Source: Rufibacter roseus
GTDB lineage: Bacteria > Bacteroidota > Bacteroidia > Cytophagales > Hymenobacteraceae
Reading direction: 5' to 3'
DNA: 64,000 nt
Assembly (NCBI RefSeq): GCF_001647285.1
Contig: NZ_LRML01000002.1
Coordinates: forward strand, 434,001-498,000
Position numbers and translations under genes: made by a program. Positions 55,406 to 62,708 of the stretch are shown here, piece after piece (position 1 is the stretch's first letter; every line of letters starts with the position of its first letter). The notes under the pieces were generated by a model, which was not told the origin of the DNA, ran no database searches, and saw only the letters and a program-made list of their open reading frames with translations.

Positions 55406-56680
55406 TTAGTACCTGTACCACTCGCCCCACTGGTTTCTTAAGTTCTTGCGCATTTCATTTTCCCGGGCGTTGTTGCCTGGGTTAAAGAAGATAGTGCCTT
55501 TCAGTTCCGTAGGCAAGAAATCCTGAGCCACGAAGCTGCCCTCATAATCATGCGCATATTTGTATTCGTTGCCGTAGCCAATCTCTTTCATAAGCTTGGT
55601 AGGCGCGTTGCGCAGATGCAGCGGAACCGGCGGACTCCCCTGCTCCCGCACATAGGCACGAGCAGAGCGTATAGCTTTATAAGCTGCGTTACTTTTAGGT
55701 GAAGTAGCTAGATAAATAGCCGTCTGTGAGAGCAGAATATCACACTCTGGGTAGCCTATGACCGTAACGGCCTGAAAACACTCGCTGGCCATGATCATGG
55801 CGGTGGGGTTGGCATTGCCAATATCTTCAGAGGCCATGATCAGCATGCGGCGGGCAATAAATTTAGGGTCTTCGCCGCCCTCAATCATGCGGGCCAACCA
55901 ATAAACGGTAGCATTGGGATCTGAGCCGCGCATACTTTTTATAAAGGCCGAAATGATATCATAATGCGCCTCGCCGCCTTTGTCATACAACGCCAGATTT
56001 TGCTGCGCAATTAACTTAACTTCCTCGTTGGTAATCACTACTTTATCGCCCTGGCCACTGCCGTCTATTACAATTTCCAGCAGGTTGAGCAGCTTACGGG
56101 CATCGCCGCCAGAAATGGTCAGCAGCGCCTCGTATTCCTGAACCTCCACCTCGCGTTTTTTAAATATTTCATCTTCCGCCAAGGCTTTTTTCACCAGATC
56201 AATCAGCTCCTGTTTTTCCAGAGACTTCAAAATATACACCTGGCAACGCGAGAGTAAAGCCGGAATCACCTCAAACGAAGGATTTTCCGTAGTGGCACCA
56301 ATAAGGGTGACAATGCCTTTCTCCACGGCGCCAAGGAGCGCGTCTTGCTGAGATTTGTTGAAACGGTGAATCTCATCTATAAACAACACCGTGCCCTGAC
56401 GCTTGCGGGCCTGTTCAATTACGTCTCTTATATCTTTTACACCGGCATTAATGGCACTAAGCGCCACAAAAGGCACCTTTAACTGACTGGCAATAATATT
56501 GGCCAAGGTAGTTTTGCCTACCCCAGGAGGTCCCCACAAGATAATGGAGGGCACCATGCCAGCCTCAATGTACCTCCGCAGAACTCCTTTTGGCCCTACA
56601 AGATGTTGTTGCCCGGCGTATTGATCAAGATTATTAGGCCTTAGGCGTTCAGCTAGTGGTGCTTTGGTTGATTGAAACAT
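55406..56680 (-). CDS. rarA: Replication-associated recombination ATPase RarA (MgsA)
   Basis: 424 residues. AAA+ core with Walker A GPPGVGKTTL, Walker B VLFIDEIHRF, sensor-1 IGATTENPSF and arginine-finger block ALLSRCQVY. The C-terminal tetramerisation region has MRGSDPNATVYWLARMIEGGEDP and MIMASEDIGNANP, highly characteristic of RarA/WRNIP1. It acts at stalled replication forks, near the clamp loader. Single gene. Confidence 0.96.
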   Translation of the reverse strand: MFQSTKAPLAERLRPNNLDQYAGQQHLVGPKGVLRRYIEAGMVPSIILWGPPGVGKTTLANIIASQLKVPFVALSAINAGVKDIRDVIEQARKRQGTVLFIDEIHRFNKSQQDALLGAVEKGIVTLIGATTENPSFEVIPALLSRCQVYILKSLEKQELIDLVKKALAEDEIFKKREVEVQEYEALLTISGGDARKLLNLLEIVIDGSGQGDKVVITNEEVKLIAQQNLALYDKGGEAHYDIISAFIKSMRGSDPNATVYWLARMIEGGEDPKFIARRMLIMASEDIGNANPTAMIMASECFQAVTVIGYPECDILLSQTAIYLATSPKSNAAYKAIRSARAYVREQGSPPVPLHLRNAPTKLMKEIGYGNEYKYAHDYEGSFVAQDFLPTELKGTIFFNPGNNARENEMRKNLRNQWGEWYRY

Positions 56681-56763
56681 GTAATCAAGTAGAATTTGAA
56701 GCGGGGGAAATAAAAGAATTTAAGATTTACCTCACGAGCCAACTAAGGCTGTAAAGTAACGCA

Positions 56764-57111
56764 TTATACAAAGATAAGCTTTGTAATGATGTCTTTGAAG
56801 ACAAAGACAAGGGAGAACAGAAACAAACTATTGAGGAACAGCAAAGTAATGAGCAGAAAAAGTTTTTGCCACTTACGGGCTTCTCTTTTCCTGTAGCTTC
56901 TCAGCACAAACAATAAGCTGATAGGCGCAAAAATGATGGCTAAAAAAAAAGTCACCCCTACTAGAAAATCTCTGTGTTCTTGTGAACCAGCGCAGTATCT
57001 AAAATAAAACACCTCCAAAACTGCAAAAGCCATACTGCTTAGCACAATCCAGAAAAAAAGTTTTGCCTTTTTCAGATTCTCAGGAAATCTGTCTTCAAAA
57101 TAAAAGTCCAT
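56764..57111 (-). CDS. Small membrane protein of unknown function
   Basis: 115 residues with three predicted helices (LFFWIVLSSMAFAVLEVF, FLVGVTFFLAIIFAPISLLF, LFLLITLLFLNSLFLFSLVF). N-terminal MDFYFEDRFPENLKKAK is amphipathic. No family recognised. Single gene. Confidence 0.65.
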   Translation of the reverse strand: MDFYFEDRFPENLKKAKLFFWIVLSSMAFAVLEVFYFRYCAGSQEHRDFLVGVTFFLAIIFAPISLLFVLRSYRKREARKWQKLFLLITLLFLNSLFLFSLVFVFKDIITKLIFV

Positions 57112-57458
57112 GTGTCAATAGATGAGCGGCAGCTATGAAATTAATTTGTGCAGCGCATGAAGACAAGCGGTCAGCTCTGACTTCTACATAGAGGAAATAC
57201 AACTAAGTTGAGCAGGAATTATTTTGTATTTCTATTTAATAATGCTGTTTTAGGCCTTGTTTTCGAAAACTAAGTCTAAAATAGAACTTAAAATCAGAAG
57301 TAATGGCCTAGAAAATAATTTTAGAAGTAAGAAAAACTGTCTATTTTAAGGTGTTCCTTTTATTACATTAACTGAATTGATTCTTTCTTTTCTGGCTTCT
57401 AAATAAATAAGAGCGCACCAGCTCCTCTAACGTACTATTACTTCTATTAATTACTGCT
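57112..57458. other. Divergent intergenic region with one repeat
   Basis: 347 bp, AT-rich, containing repeat copy 18 (57245-57284). It lies between the small membrane protein (minus) and the YdeI-like gene (plus). Nothing else supported. Confidence 0.5.
57245..57284. repeat. Dispersed 40-nt palindromic repeat, copy 18
   Basis: Reads CTGTTTTAGGCCTTGTTTTC then GAAAACTAAGTCTAAAATAG. Confidence 0.75.
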
Positions 57459-58061
57459 ATGCCCACTGCTAAACTCACTCCGGAAGAACAAGCCCAGAAA
57501 ATTGAAGAGTATTTTGCCAAGGCTCCTGCTTTTGCCCAGCCTATCTGCGAGAAGCTCAGAAAGGCCATTGCCACCTCCGACCCTGAACTGAAAGCAAGTT
57601 GGAAGTGGGGCTCGCCTATCTATGAGAAAAAAGGACCTGGTCTGGTTTGCGGAATTGGAGTGTTTAAGCAGCACGTGAGCATTGCCTTCTTTCAGGGGGC
57701 GCTATTGCCCGAGCCAGCGGGCATGACCGCCGCCAGTCAAGACGCCAAAGGTATGCGTAGCTTTAAGTTCACCACCGCTGAACAAGTACCCGAGGCCGAA
57801 TTAGTCGAGTATATTAAAGCCGCTGTAAAAATAAGTTCTGGAATGGTAGCCAAGTCTACAGAGCGTAGTGCCATTGAAATACCCGAAGACCTGAAGCAGG
57901 CTTTGTTGGATAAACAGACGCTGGAAAGTTTTGAGAAAATGGCGTACACTCACCGCAAAGAGTACGTGCGTTGGGTTACCGAAGCTAAACGCCCCGAAAC
58001 CAGAGCTACGCGCATTGGCAAAACCGTAGAACGGGTGGCAGCCGGCATTAAATTCAGCTAG
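57459..58061 (+). CDS. DUF1801/YdeI-like protein
   Basis: 200 residues. The first half (about 15-115) is a DUF1801-like domain (LRKAIATSDPELKASWKWGSPIYEKKGPGLVCGIGVFKQHVSIAFF), and the second half (about 130-200) resembles the YdeI/OmpD-associated bacteriocin-protection tail (IEIPEDLKQALLDKQTLESFEKMAYTHRKEYVRWV.E.KRPETRATRI). Role unknown; cytoplasmic. Its 3' end overlaps the flavodoxin-fold gene on the other strand by 8 bp. Confidence 0.8.
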   Translation: MPTAKLTPEEQAQKIEEYFAKAPAFAQPICEKLRKAIATSDPELKASWKWGSPIYEKKGPGLVCGIGVFKQHVSIAFFQGALLPEPAGMTAASQDAKGMRSFKFTTAEQVPEAELVEYIKAAVKISSGMVAKSTERSAIEIPEDLKQALLDKQTLESFEKMAYTHRKEYVRWVTEAKRPETRATRIGKTVERVAAGIKFS

Positions 58062-58587
58062 TTTCTTTCAGCGACTCATGAATGTCGCGCAGGAACTCCC
58101 GGTGCTCCCCCACATGATAAATGCTGGTTTCCACTTCTTCAGTAGAGGCATACAGGCTGCCCCCATACGTCATGTCCAAATATTTGGCGGTGAGTTTGAA
58201 GGGTACCTCAAAACCGTCGGGCAGTTCAGCATCTGCACCTACGGCTAACAGAAACAGGGTCTTATTTTTTAACTGCCTGCCTTTTGATTTCTGAACAGTT
58301 ACCAAATCGGTTAATCTGTCAAAGAAGGTTTTCATAAGGCCGCTCATGGCATACCAATACACGGGAGTAGCCAAAATAATTACCTGATGCTGCAATACCT
58401 GTTCTACTACTTGCAGAAATTTATCTTCCGGCGGATAATCATTCTGGTAGCGGTACGGTGCAATTTGGAAGTCCAGCAGATCCAGCAATTGGTGAGGTGT
58501 GTCATGAAATACCTGCTCCACCATAAGGCGCGTGTTGCTTTCTTTGCGCGCACTGGCCAATAGTATGAGCGGTTGTTGAGAGGGCAT
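58054..58587 (-). CDS. Flavodoxin-fold NAD(P)H oxidoreductase
   Basis: 177 residues. LILLASARKESNTRLMVEQVF is the FMN phosphate-binding loop and ILATPVYWYAMSGLMKTFFDRL the second FMN-contact block of the NADPH-dependent FMN-reductase/quinone-reductase group. Reduces flavins or quinones in the cytoplasm. Last of a three-gene unit (59042, 58600, 58054) with gaps of 10 and 12 nt, and convergent overlap with the YdeI-like gene. Confidence 0.85.
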   Translation of the reverse strand: MPSQQPLILLASARKESNTRLMVEQVFHDTPHQLLDLLDFQIAPYRYQNDYPPEDKFLQVVEQVLQHQVIILATPVYWYAMSGLMKTFFDRLTDLVTVQKSKGRQLKNKTLFLLAVGADAELPDGFEVPFKLTAKYLDMTYGGSLYASTEEVETSIYHVGEHREFLRDIHESLKETS

Positions 58588-58599
58588 TAGTTCAGCTTA

Positions 58600-59031
58600 T
58601 TACTTAACCCATATTTTTGCTCTGGCAGCAGTATTCTCTTGGGCAACCTGATACGCTGAGTAGTAGAAAACAATAAACACATAGTAGAAAGATGCCTCTT
58701 TTATATTTTTGAACGTTTCCCACCTTATGCTGCTTTCATTGCCAAGCTCATCTTTCAGCAACAGCCTCTCTTCATTTAAATCAACCTCCAGTCGCTCCTC
58801 TTGGTATTGAGCTGGTCTAAACAGCACCCACAGCACAGGTTTGGCTATAAAGTAGACCGCATACAGAATGATGGCCCACCTGAACCTGGCGGAATCATCC
58901 AGCACAAATATTCCACATAACAGAAATAAGGGACCGGTGATAAGCCGCATGGCGGCCACTAGTACTCCATAACCAAAATAATAGTCATGAATGAAAGCGA
59001 GGATCTTCTCTTTTCTGGTGATGGTTTGCAT
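58600..59031 (-). CDS. Small membrane protein, operon with ygiC-like gene
   Basis: 143 residues. Hydrophobic helices at about 20-45 (GVLVAAMRLITGPLFLLCGIF), 50-70 (WAIILYAVYFIAKPVLWVLF) and 115-130 (FYYVFIVFYYSAYQV), with a polar loop RPAQYQEERLEVDLNEERLLLKDELG between. Unknown family. It lies tightly between the glutathionylspermidine-synthase-like and flavodoxin-fold genes. Confidence 0.7.
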   Translation of the reverse strand: MQTITRKEKILAFIHDYYFGYGVLVAAMRLITGPLFLLCGIFVLDDSARFRWAIILYAVYFIAKPVLWVLFRPAQYQEERLEVDLNEERLLLKDELGNESSIRWETFKNIKEASFYYVFIVFYYSAYQVAQENTAARAKIWVK

Positions 59032-59041
59032 GGCTATTTGG

Positions 59042-60223
59042 CTATTCTACTACGTGCGCCACAAATTGGGAAAGGTTGGTAATAATACCTCTCTCCCGCC
59101 GGTAGCCAATGGCACAGCCCTCGCCAGCCCAGAACACCCCTGCCTGGTAACGGTAGCCTTTGTCATCTTGAGGCAATTCAGCCCAAGCCTGGTAAATGTG
59201 GGGTTGGTTCGCGTACTCCCCAAAGGTAGAGGAGACATCGGTATTTTCCCTTACCTGAATATTTTGCCCCTCGCGCCCGAAATAAGGTTTTTCCACTGAT
59301 TTGCCAGAGAAGCGCGTGAATTCAGTACGCAACAGCAACGGATGGTACGGAAACTGTTGCCACAGCCATGCTAAAAAGCCTTTGCTCTGGAAGATCAAAC
59401 TGTAGGCGGGGTTCGCCACCACTACGTTGCGTGAAAATTGCAGGTCTACTAAATCATAGCACAGGTCTGGCTCTAACTGCACAAAAAGCTCCCAAGGCAC
59501 CAATTTGAACAGGAAAGGGAATTTGCGCCACTGCTCGGCCTCCACCTGCGCCCACACGCCGCGTTCCGCACCCAAAGTAGAAATCTCCATTTCATCGGCG
59601 GCACAAATGTGGGTTTCGAAACCAGCTTCGCGAGCCGCCTCGGCTACCACTTGGCAGTTAGTGAAATCTTCTTTGCTGCCCCCCAGGTAAATCAACAGCA
59701 TGGCAGGCTCTAGTTCAGCATTTAGCCCCTGCAGCGTTCTCATCTGCTCCACCAGCGCCTCATACAGTCCATTGGCCTGCTGAGACTGGTTTTTACCTGC
59801 CGCCGCTAAACTTGCCCACTGCACTACTGCCGTTTCGGGTATGGAGGTGGCAGTATCAGCATTAAACTCCAGCAGCTTTATACCTTCAGGAGTTTGGGCG
59901 AAGTCGAAGCGGCCGTAAATGTGCCAGTGGCGTTCATCGTTCCAAGAGTGGCGTACCGCCCGCCAAAGCTTCTCAGGAATTCCCACCTTGCGCAGAAAGT
60001 CATCGGGCAAGTCGTCTGGCACGGCCTCAACCATCATTTGGTATAAGGTAGACGCAGCCTCCAGCATGTTATCTGCTTGGGCTTGGTCTACAACCACCGC
60101 TTCACCGGAAAGATAGGTTTGACACTCTTCCTCTACCACCCATTCCCAGCCCAGTTGGTGTACCATTTTGGTTACATCGCCGTGGTGCGGCAATAGTTTA
60201 ATTGGAAGCGGTTGCTCAGACAT
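59042..60223 (-). CDS. Glutathionylspermidine synthase-like ATP-grasp ligase (YgiC/YjfC type)
   Basis: 393 residues, the length of stand-alone YgiC/YjfC proteins without the amidase domain. Hallmarks of the GSP-synthetase ATP-grasp fold: IYGRFDFAQTPEGIKLLEFNADTATSI and EKPYFGREGQNIQVRE, YQAGVFWAGEGCAIGYRRE. It should join an amine to a peptide-like acid using ATP, though YgiC proteins do not make glutathionylspermidine and their product is unknown. First gene of a three-gene unit. The YgiB-like gene lies 161 nt further upstream, as in E. coli ygiB-ygiC. Confidence 0.9.
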   Translation of the reverse strand: MSEQPLPIKLLPHHGDVTKMVHQLGWEWVVEEECQTYLSGEAVVVDQAQADNMLEAASTLYQMMVEAVPDDLPDDFLRKVGIPEKLWRAVRHSWNDERHWHIYGRFDFAQTPEGIKLLEFNADTATSIPETAVVQWASLAAAGKNQSQQANGLYEALVEQMRTLQGLNAELEPAMLLIYLGGSKEDFTNCQVVAEAAREAGFETHICAADEMEISTLGAERGVWAQVEAEQWRKFPFLFKLVPWELFVQLEPDLCYDLVDLQFSRNVVVANPAYSLIFQSKGFLAWLWQQFPYHPLLLRTEFTRFSGKSVEKPYFGREGQNIQVRENTDVSSTFGEYANQPHIYQAWAELPQDDKGYRYQAGVFWAGEGCAIGYRRERGIITNLSQFVAHVVE

Positions 60224-60279
60224 GGATATTTAATGAGTAATGATTAATGATCAGTAAGAATTGGAGAATATGAATCGGC

Positions 60280-60329
60280 AACGTTTGTTTTAGGCTTGTT
60301 TTTAGGAAAAAAGGCCTAAAACAAACGTT
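60280..60329. repeat. Dispersed palindromic repeat, copy 19 (extended arms)
   Basis: Perfect outer arms AACGTTTGTTTTAGGC / GCCTAAAACAAACGTT (16 bp), the longest in the family, around TTGTTTTTAGGAAAAAAG; located between the ygiB-like and ygiC-like genes. Confidence 0.9.
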
Positions 60330-60384
60330 TTTCTAATACAAAAGATAAGTCTTATATCTAGCGTCTAACATCTAGAATCTAAAA

Positions 60385-61014
60385 CTATCCTCCAAATCCG
60401 CCTGACCTGCCGCCGAAGGTACCCGAACGGCTTCCGGTAGGTCGGGTAGAACGGGTTCCTGTTGTGGTGGTTGGGCGGCTGTAAGGACCGGTGGCTCCTC
60501 TGAATGCCTGAGCTCCACGACTCCGTTCCGCGGCAGTTTGCTGTCGCCAAGCATCTGTGCGCTGAAGTGTGTTTGGGTTAGCATAGTAACGGGGATTAGG
60601 GCTAAGCATACGACCCGCCATGTACCCGATGCCGCTCCACATGAGCACGTTCATCAGCCCGAAACCTGACCCATTATGCGGGTTAGCCTGCGTATATTCC
60701 TGCACCCGCTTTTCTAACTCTAAGCCTTGCAGGGTATCAACCTGTCCATTCGCATGTTTCAGAATAGCCATTACCTCGCCCGCGGCCGCAGGTCGTTCAT
60801 CGGTAATCTCCCAATGGTCGGGGCTGGTTTCAGTCATTTCTGTCACTACTCCTTGGCTATATTTTGGAGCACTTTCACCGGCATTCCATTCTGTGGCTGC
60901 CTCGTTTTGGGCAGATCTATTGTCTGAGCAAGAAGATAAACCAAGGCAGGCGGCGGCGCTCACCAACATCACGTTGCGCGAGAAATCACCAATCAGGAAG
61001 TAACGCTTTTTCAT
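60385..61014 (-). CDS. YgiB-like (UPF0441) lipoprotein
   Basis: 209 residues with a lipoprotein signal (SAAACLGLSSC). A Gly/Met-rich membrane-proximal segment (SGFGLMNVLMWSGIGYMAGRML) and a low-complexity Thr/Arg/Gly tail ending SGGFGG mirror the layout of E. coli YgiB (GYMMGRL and a Gly-rich end). Together with the adjacent YgiC-like ligase this supports the call, although overall identity looks low. Function unknown; envelope-located. Confidence 0.7.
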   Translation of the reverse strand: MKKRYFLIGDFSRNVMLVSAAACLGLSSCSDNRSAQNEAATEWNAGESAPKYSQGVVTEMTETSPDHWEITDERPAAAGEVMAILKHANGQVDTLQGLELEKRVQEYTQANPHNGSGFGLMNVLMWSGIGYMAGRMLSPNPRYYANPNTLQRTDAWRQQTAAERSRGAQAFRGATGPYSRPTTTTGTRSTRPTGSRSGTFGGRSGGFGG

Positions 61015-61030
61015 ATGAGATAGTACGAAG

Positions 61031-61062
61031 CCGTTTTGGGCTTGTTTGTATAAAAGTAACGC
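61031..61062. repeat. Half-copy of dispersed repeat, copy 20
   Basis: CCGTTTTGGGCTTGTTTGTA matches the left arm, but the right arm is eroded (TAAAAGTAACG). Confidence 0.45.
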
Positions 61063-61195
61063 AAAAAGGGAAGTTTAAGCATATGTCGCCTTATATAAAG
61101 TAATCTTACTTCTGGCTTCCTGAATTCTTCATCAAGAAAGATGTTGTAACTCTATAAGCTCCAGCCCCTCCAATTTAATTCTTAATTCGCTAAAA

Positions 61196-62011
61196 TCACT
61201 CCCACAGCGGATAATGCTCCAGATGCACTCTTTGCTGAAAGAAAATTCGGGTAGAGGCCTCAAATGAATTAGTGTAGTCAGAAACGTAAAAATGGTCTTC
61301 GCCAGCCAACTGGTCGCTGTTCAAGTCAAGTTGCTCCAGCACCTCACCTACATGAGCAGCCATAAGTTCAGAAGAATCCAATACTTCCACCTTCCCTTCA
61401 TAAAAGGCAGCAATCTGCTCCTTCACCAAAGGATAGTGGGTGCAGCCCAATATCAAGGCCTCTATATTATTAAGAGCAGGATCAGACAAGTATGTTTGGA
61501 TTACGCTTTCAGAAATGTTGTTGTTGAAGAAGCCTTCTTCTATCATTGGAGCCAGCAAGGGCGTAGCCAGAGATTTTAGCTGCACCTGCCGGTCTAGCTC
61601 GTCAATCTTTTTTTTGTAGACATTGGAGTTCACCGTTTGTTTGGTGCCAATCAGCCCTACCCGCTTTCCGGAGAACTCCTGCCCTACGTACTGCACCACC
61701 GGGTCAATCACGTTCAGCACATGGGCTTTGCTACTAACATATTCCCTCACCAACTCATAGGCCGCCGCCGATGCAGAATTGCACGCTATTAAAATTAATT
61801 TACAATTCTGCCTAATCAACAGATCGCAGATTTTGACCGCATACGCTTGTATAGCCGCCGTAGATTTGTCGCCGTACGGCAGGTGCGCCGTGTCACCAAA
61901 ATACACTAATCGTTCCATCGGCAAGTGCATTTTAATAGCCCTAGCCAATGTTAAGCCACCTATTCCACTATCAAAAACACCTATAGGCCTATGCCTTTTT
62001 TCTTGCTGCAT
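61196..62011 (-). CDS. murI: Glutamate racemase
   Basis: 271 residues. PIGVFDSGIGGLT with D13 and S14, first catalytic cysteine C77 in LIACNSASA, second C190 in ILGCTHYPL. It interconverts L- and D-glutamate to feed peptidoglycan precursors. Cytoplasmic. Single gene; length and motifs are complete. Confidence 0.96.
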   Translation of the reverse strand: MQQEKRHRPIGVFDSGIGGLTLARAIKMHLPMERLVYFGDTAHLPYGDKSTAAIQAYAVKICDLLIRQNCKLILIACNSASAAAYELVREYVSSKAHVLNVIDPVVQYVGQEFSGKRVGLIGTKQTVNSNVYKKKIDELDRQVQLKSLATPLLAPMIEEGFFNNNISESVIQTYLSDPALNNIEALILGCTHYPLVKEQIAAFYEGKVEVLDSSELMAAHVGEVLEQLDLNSDQLAGEDHFYVSDYTNSFEASTRIFFQQRVHLEHYPLWE

Positions 62012-62170
62012 ATACTATTATAAAATAGTTAAACCAGAATACAATACCCCTGTCAACAATAGAGCTGTTATTAATATAATACAAAATAAAAATGCACTTT
62101 ACCGAAACATCGCTAAAAACAGGGCGTATAAATCCTCATACAAGTTCAAACTAAAATAGGAGGAATAAAA

Positions 62171-62575
62171 ATGAAAATGTTATCAACCAGAACTCATGGG
62201 GTATTAGATTACCTAGTGGGTATACTACTAATAGCTGCTCCGTTCCTTTTTGATTTTGACAGAGGCGGAGCCGAAACCTGGGTACCTATTATTGTGGGTG
62301 CCGTTATCTTACTTCAAGCTTTAATGACCGACTTTGAAGTTGGTATGTTTAGAGCCATGTCTATGAACATGCATTTGAACATGGACTACTTGATTGGTAT
62401 TTTCCTGGCCGCTTCCCCATGGATCTTCAACTTTGACGAGTACGTGTACTTACCTCACCTAATTGTAGGTATTGGTATTGTATTGGAAGCCATGATGACA
62501 CGTACTGTGCCTGAACATGGAGCCGCTACTAATACCAGACACTCTTACCGTAACAGTACTGAGCATACTCGCTAA
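62171..62575 (+). CDS. SPW-repeat membrane protein
   Basis: 134 residues; the ATG at 62171 is preceded by AGGAGGAA (62158-62165). Two SPW repeats, each two helices: LIAAPFLFDF in the first (degenerate, AAP) and LAASPWIFNF in the second (intact SPW), with four helices overall. SPW proteins are small inner-membrane proteins of unknown function, common in stress-tolerant bacteria. A His/Thr/Ser-rich polar tail (NTRHSYRNSTEHTR) ends it. Terminator follows. Confidence 0.88.
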   Translation: MKMLSTRTHGVLDYLVGILLIAAPFLFDFDRGGAETWVPIIVGAVILLQALMTDFEVGMFRAMSMNMHLNMDYLIGIFLAASPWIFNFDEYVYLPHLIVGIGIVLEAMMTRTVPEHGAATNTRHSYRNSTEHTR

Positions 62576-62605
62576 CAGTACTTACTAGATAGTTAAAGAA
62601 AAAGC

Positions 62606-62645
62606 AGGAAAAGGCCGGGACTCACATCCCGGCCTTTTCTATTTT
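62606..62645 (+). terminator. Intrinsic terminator
   Basis: AGGAAAAGGCCGGGA / TCCCGGCCTTTTCT stem with a 6-nt loop, then ATTTT; ends the SPW gene. Confidence 0.9.
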
Positions 62646-62696
62646 ACCCTTTTTACAGATTTTTGAAGGCGTGTAGCTTACGCCCCTCCGTTTCCG

Positions 62697-62704
62697 TACC
62701 TTTG
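62697..62704 (+). promoter_or_regulatory. Perfect -7 box TACCTTTG next to a start codon
   Basis: Full match to TAnnTTTG only 4 nt before the ATG at 62709. A matching -33 TTTG at the right distance is not obvious. If used, transcription would start at or just inside the start codon, giving a leaderless message. Confidence 0.45.
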
Positions 62705-62708
62705 CAAC

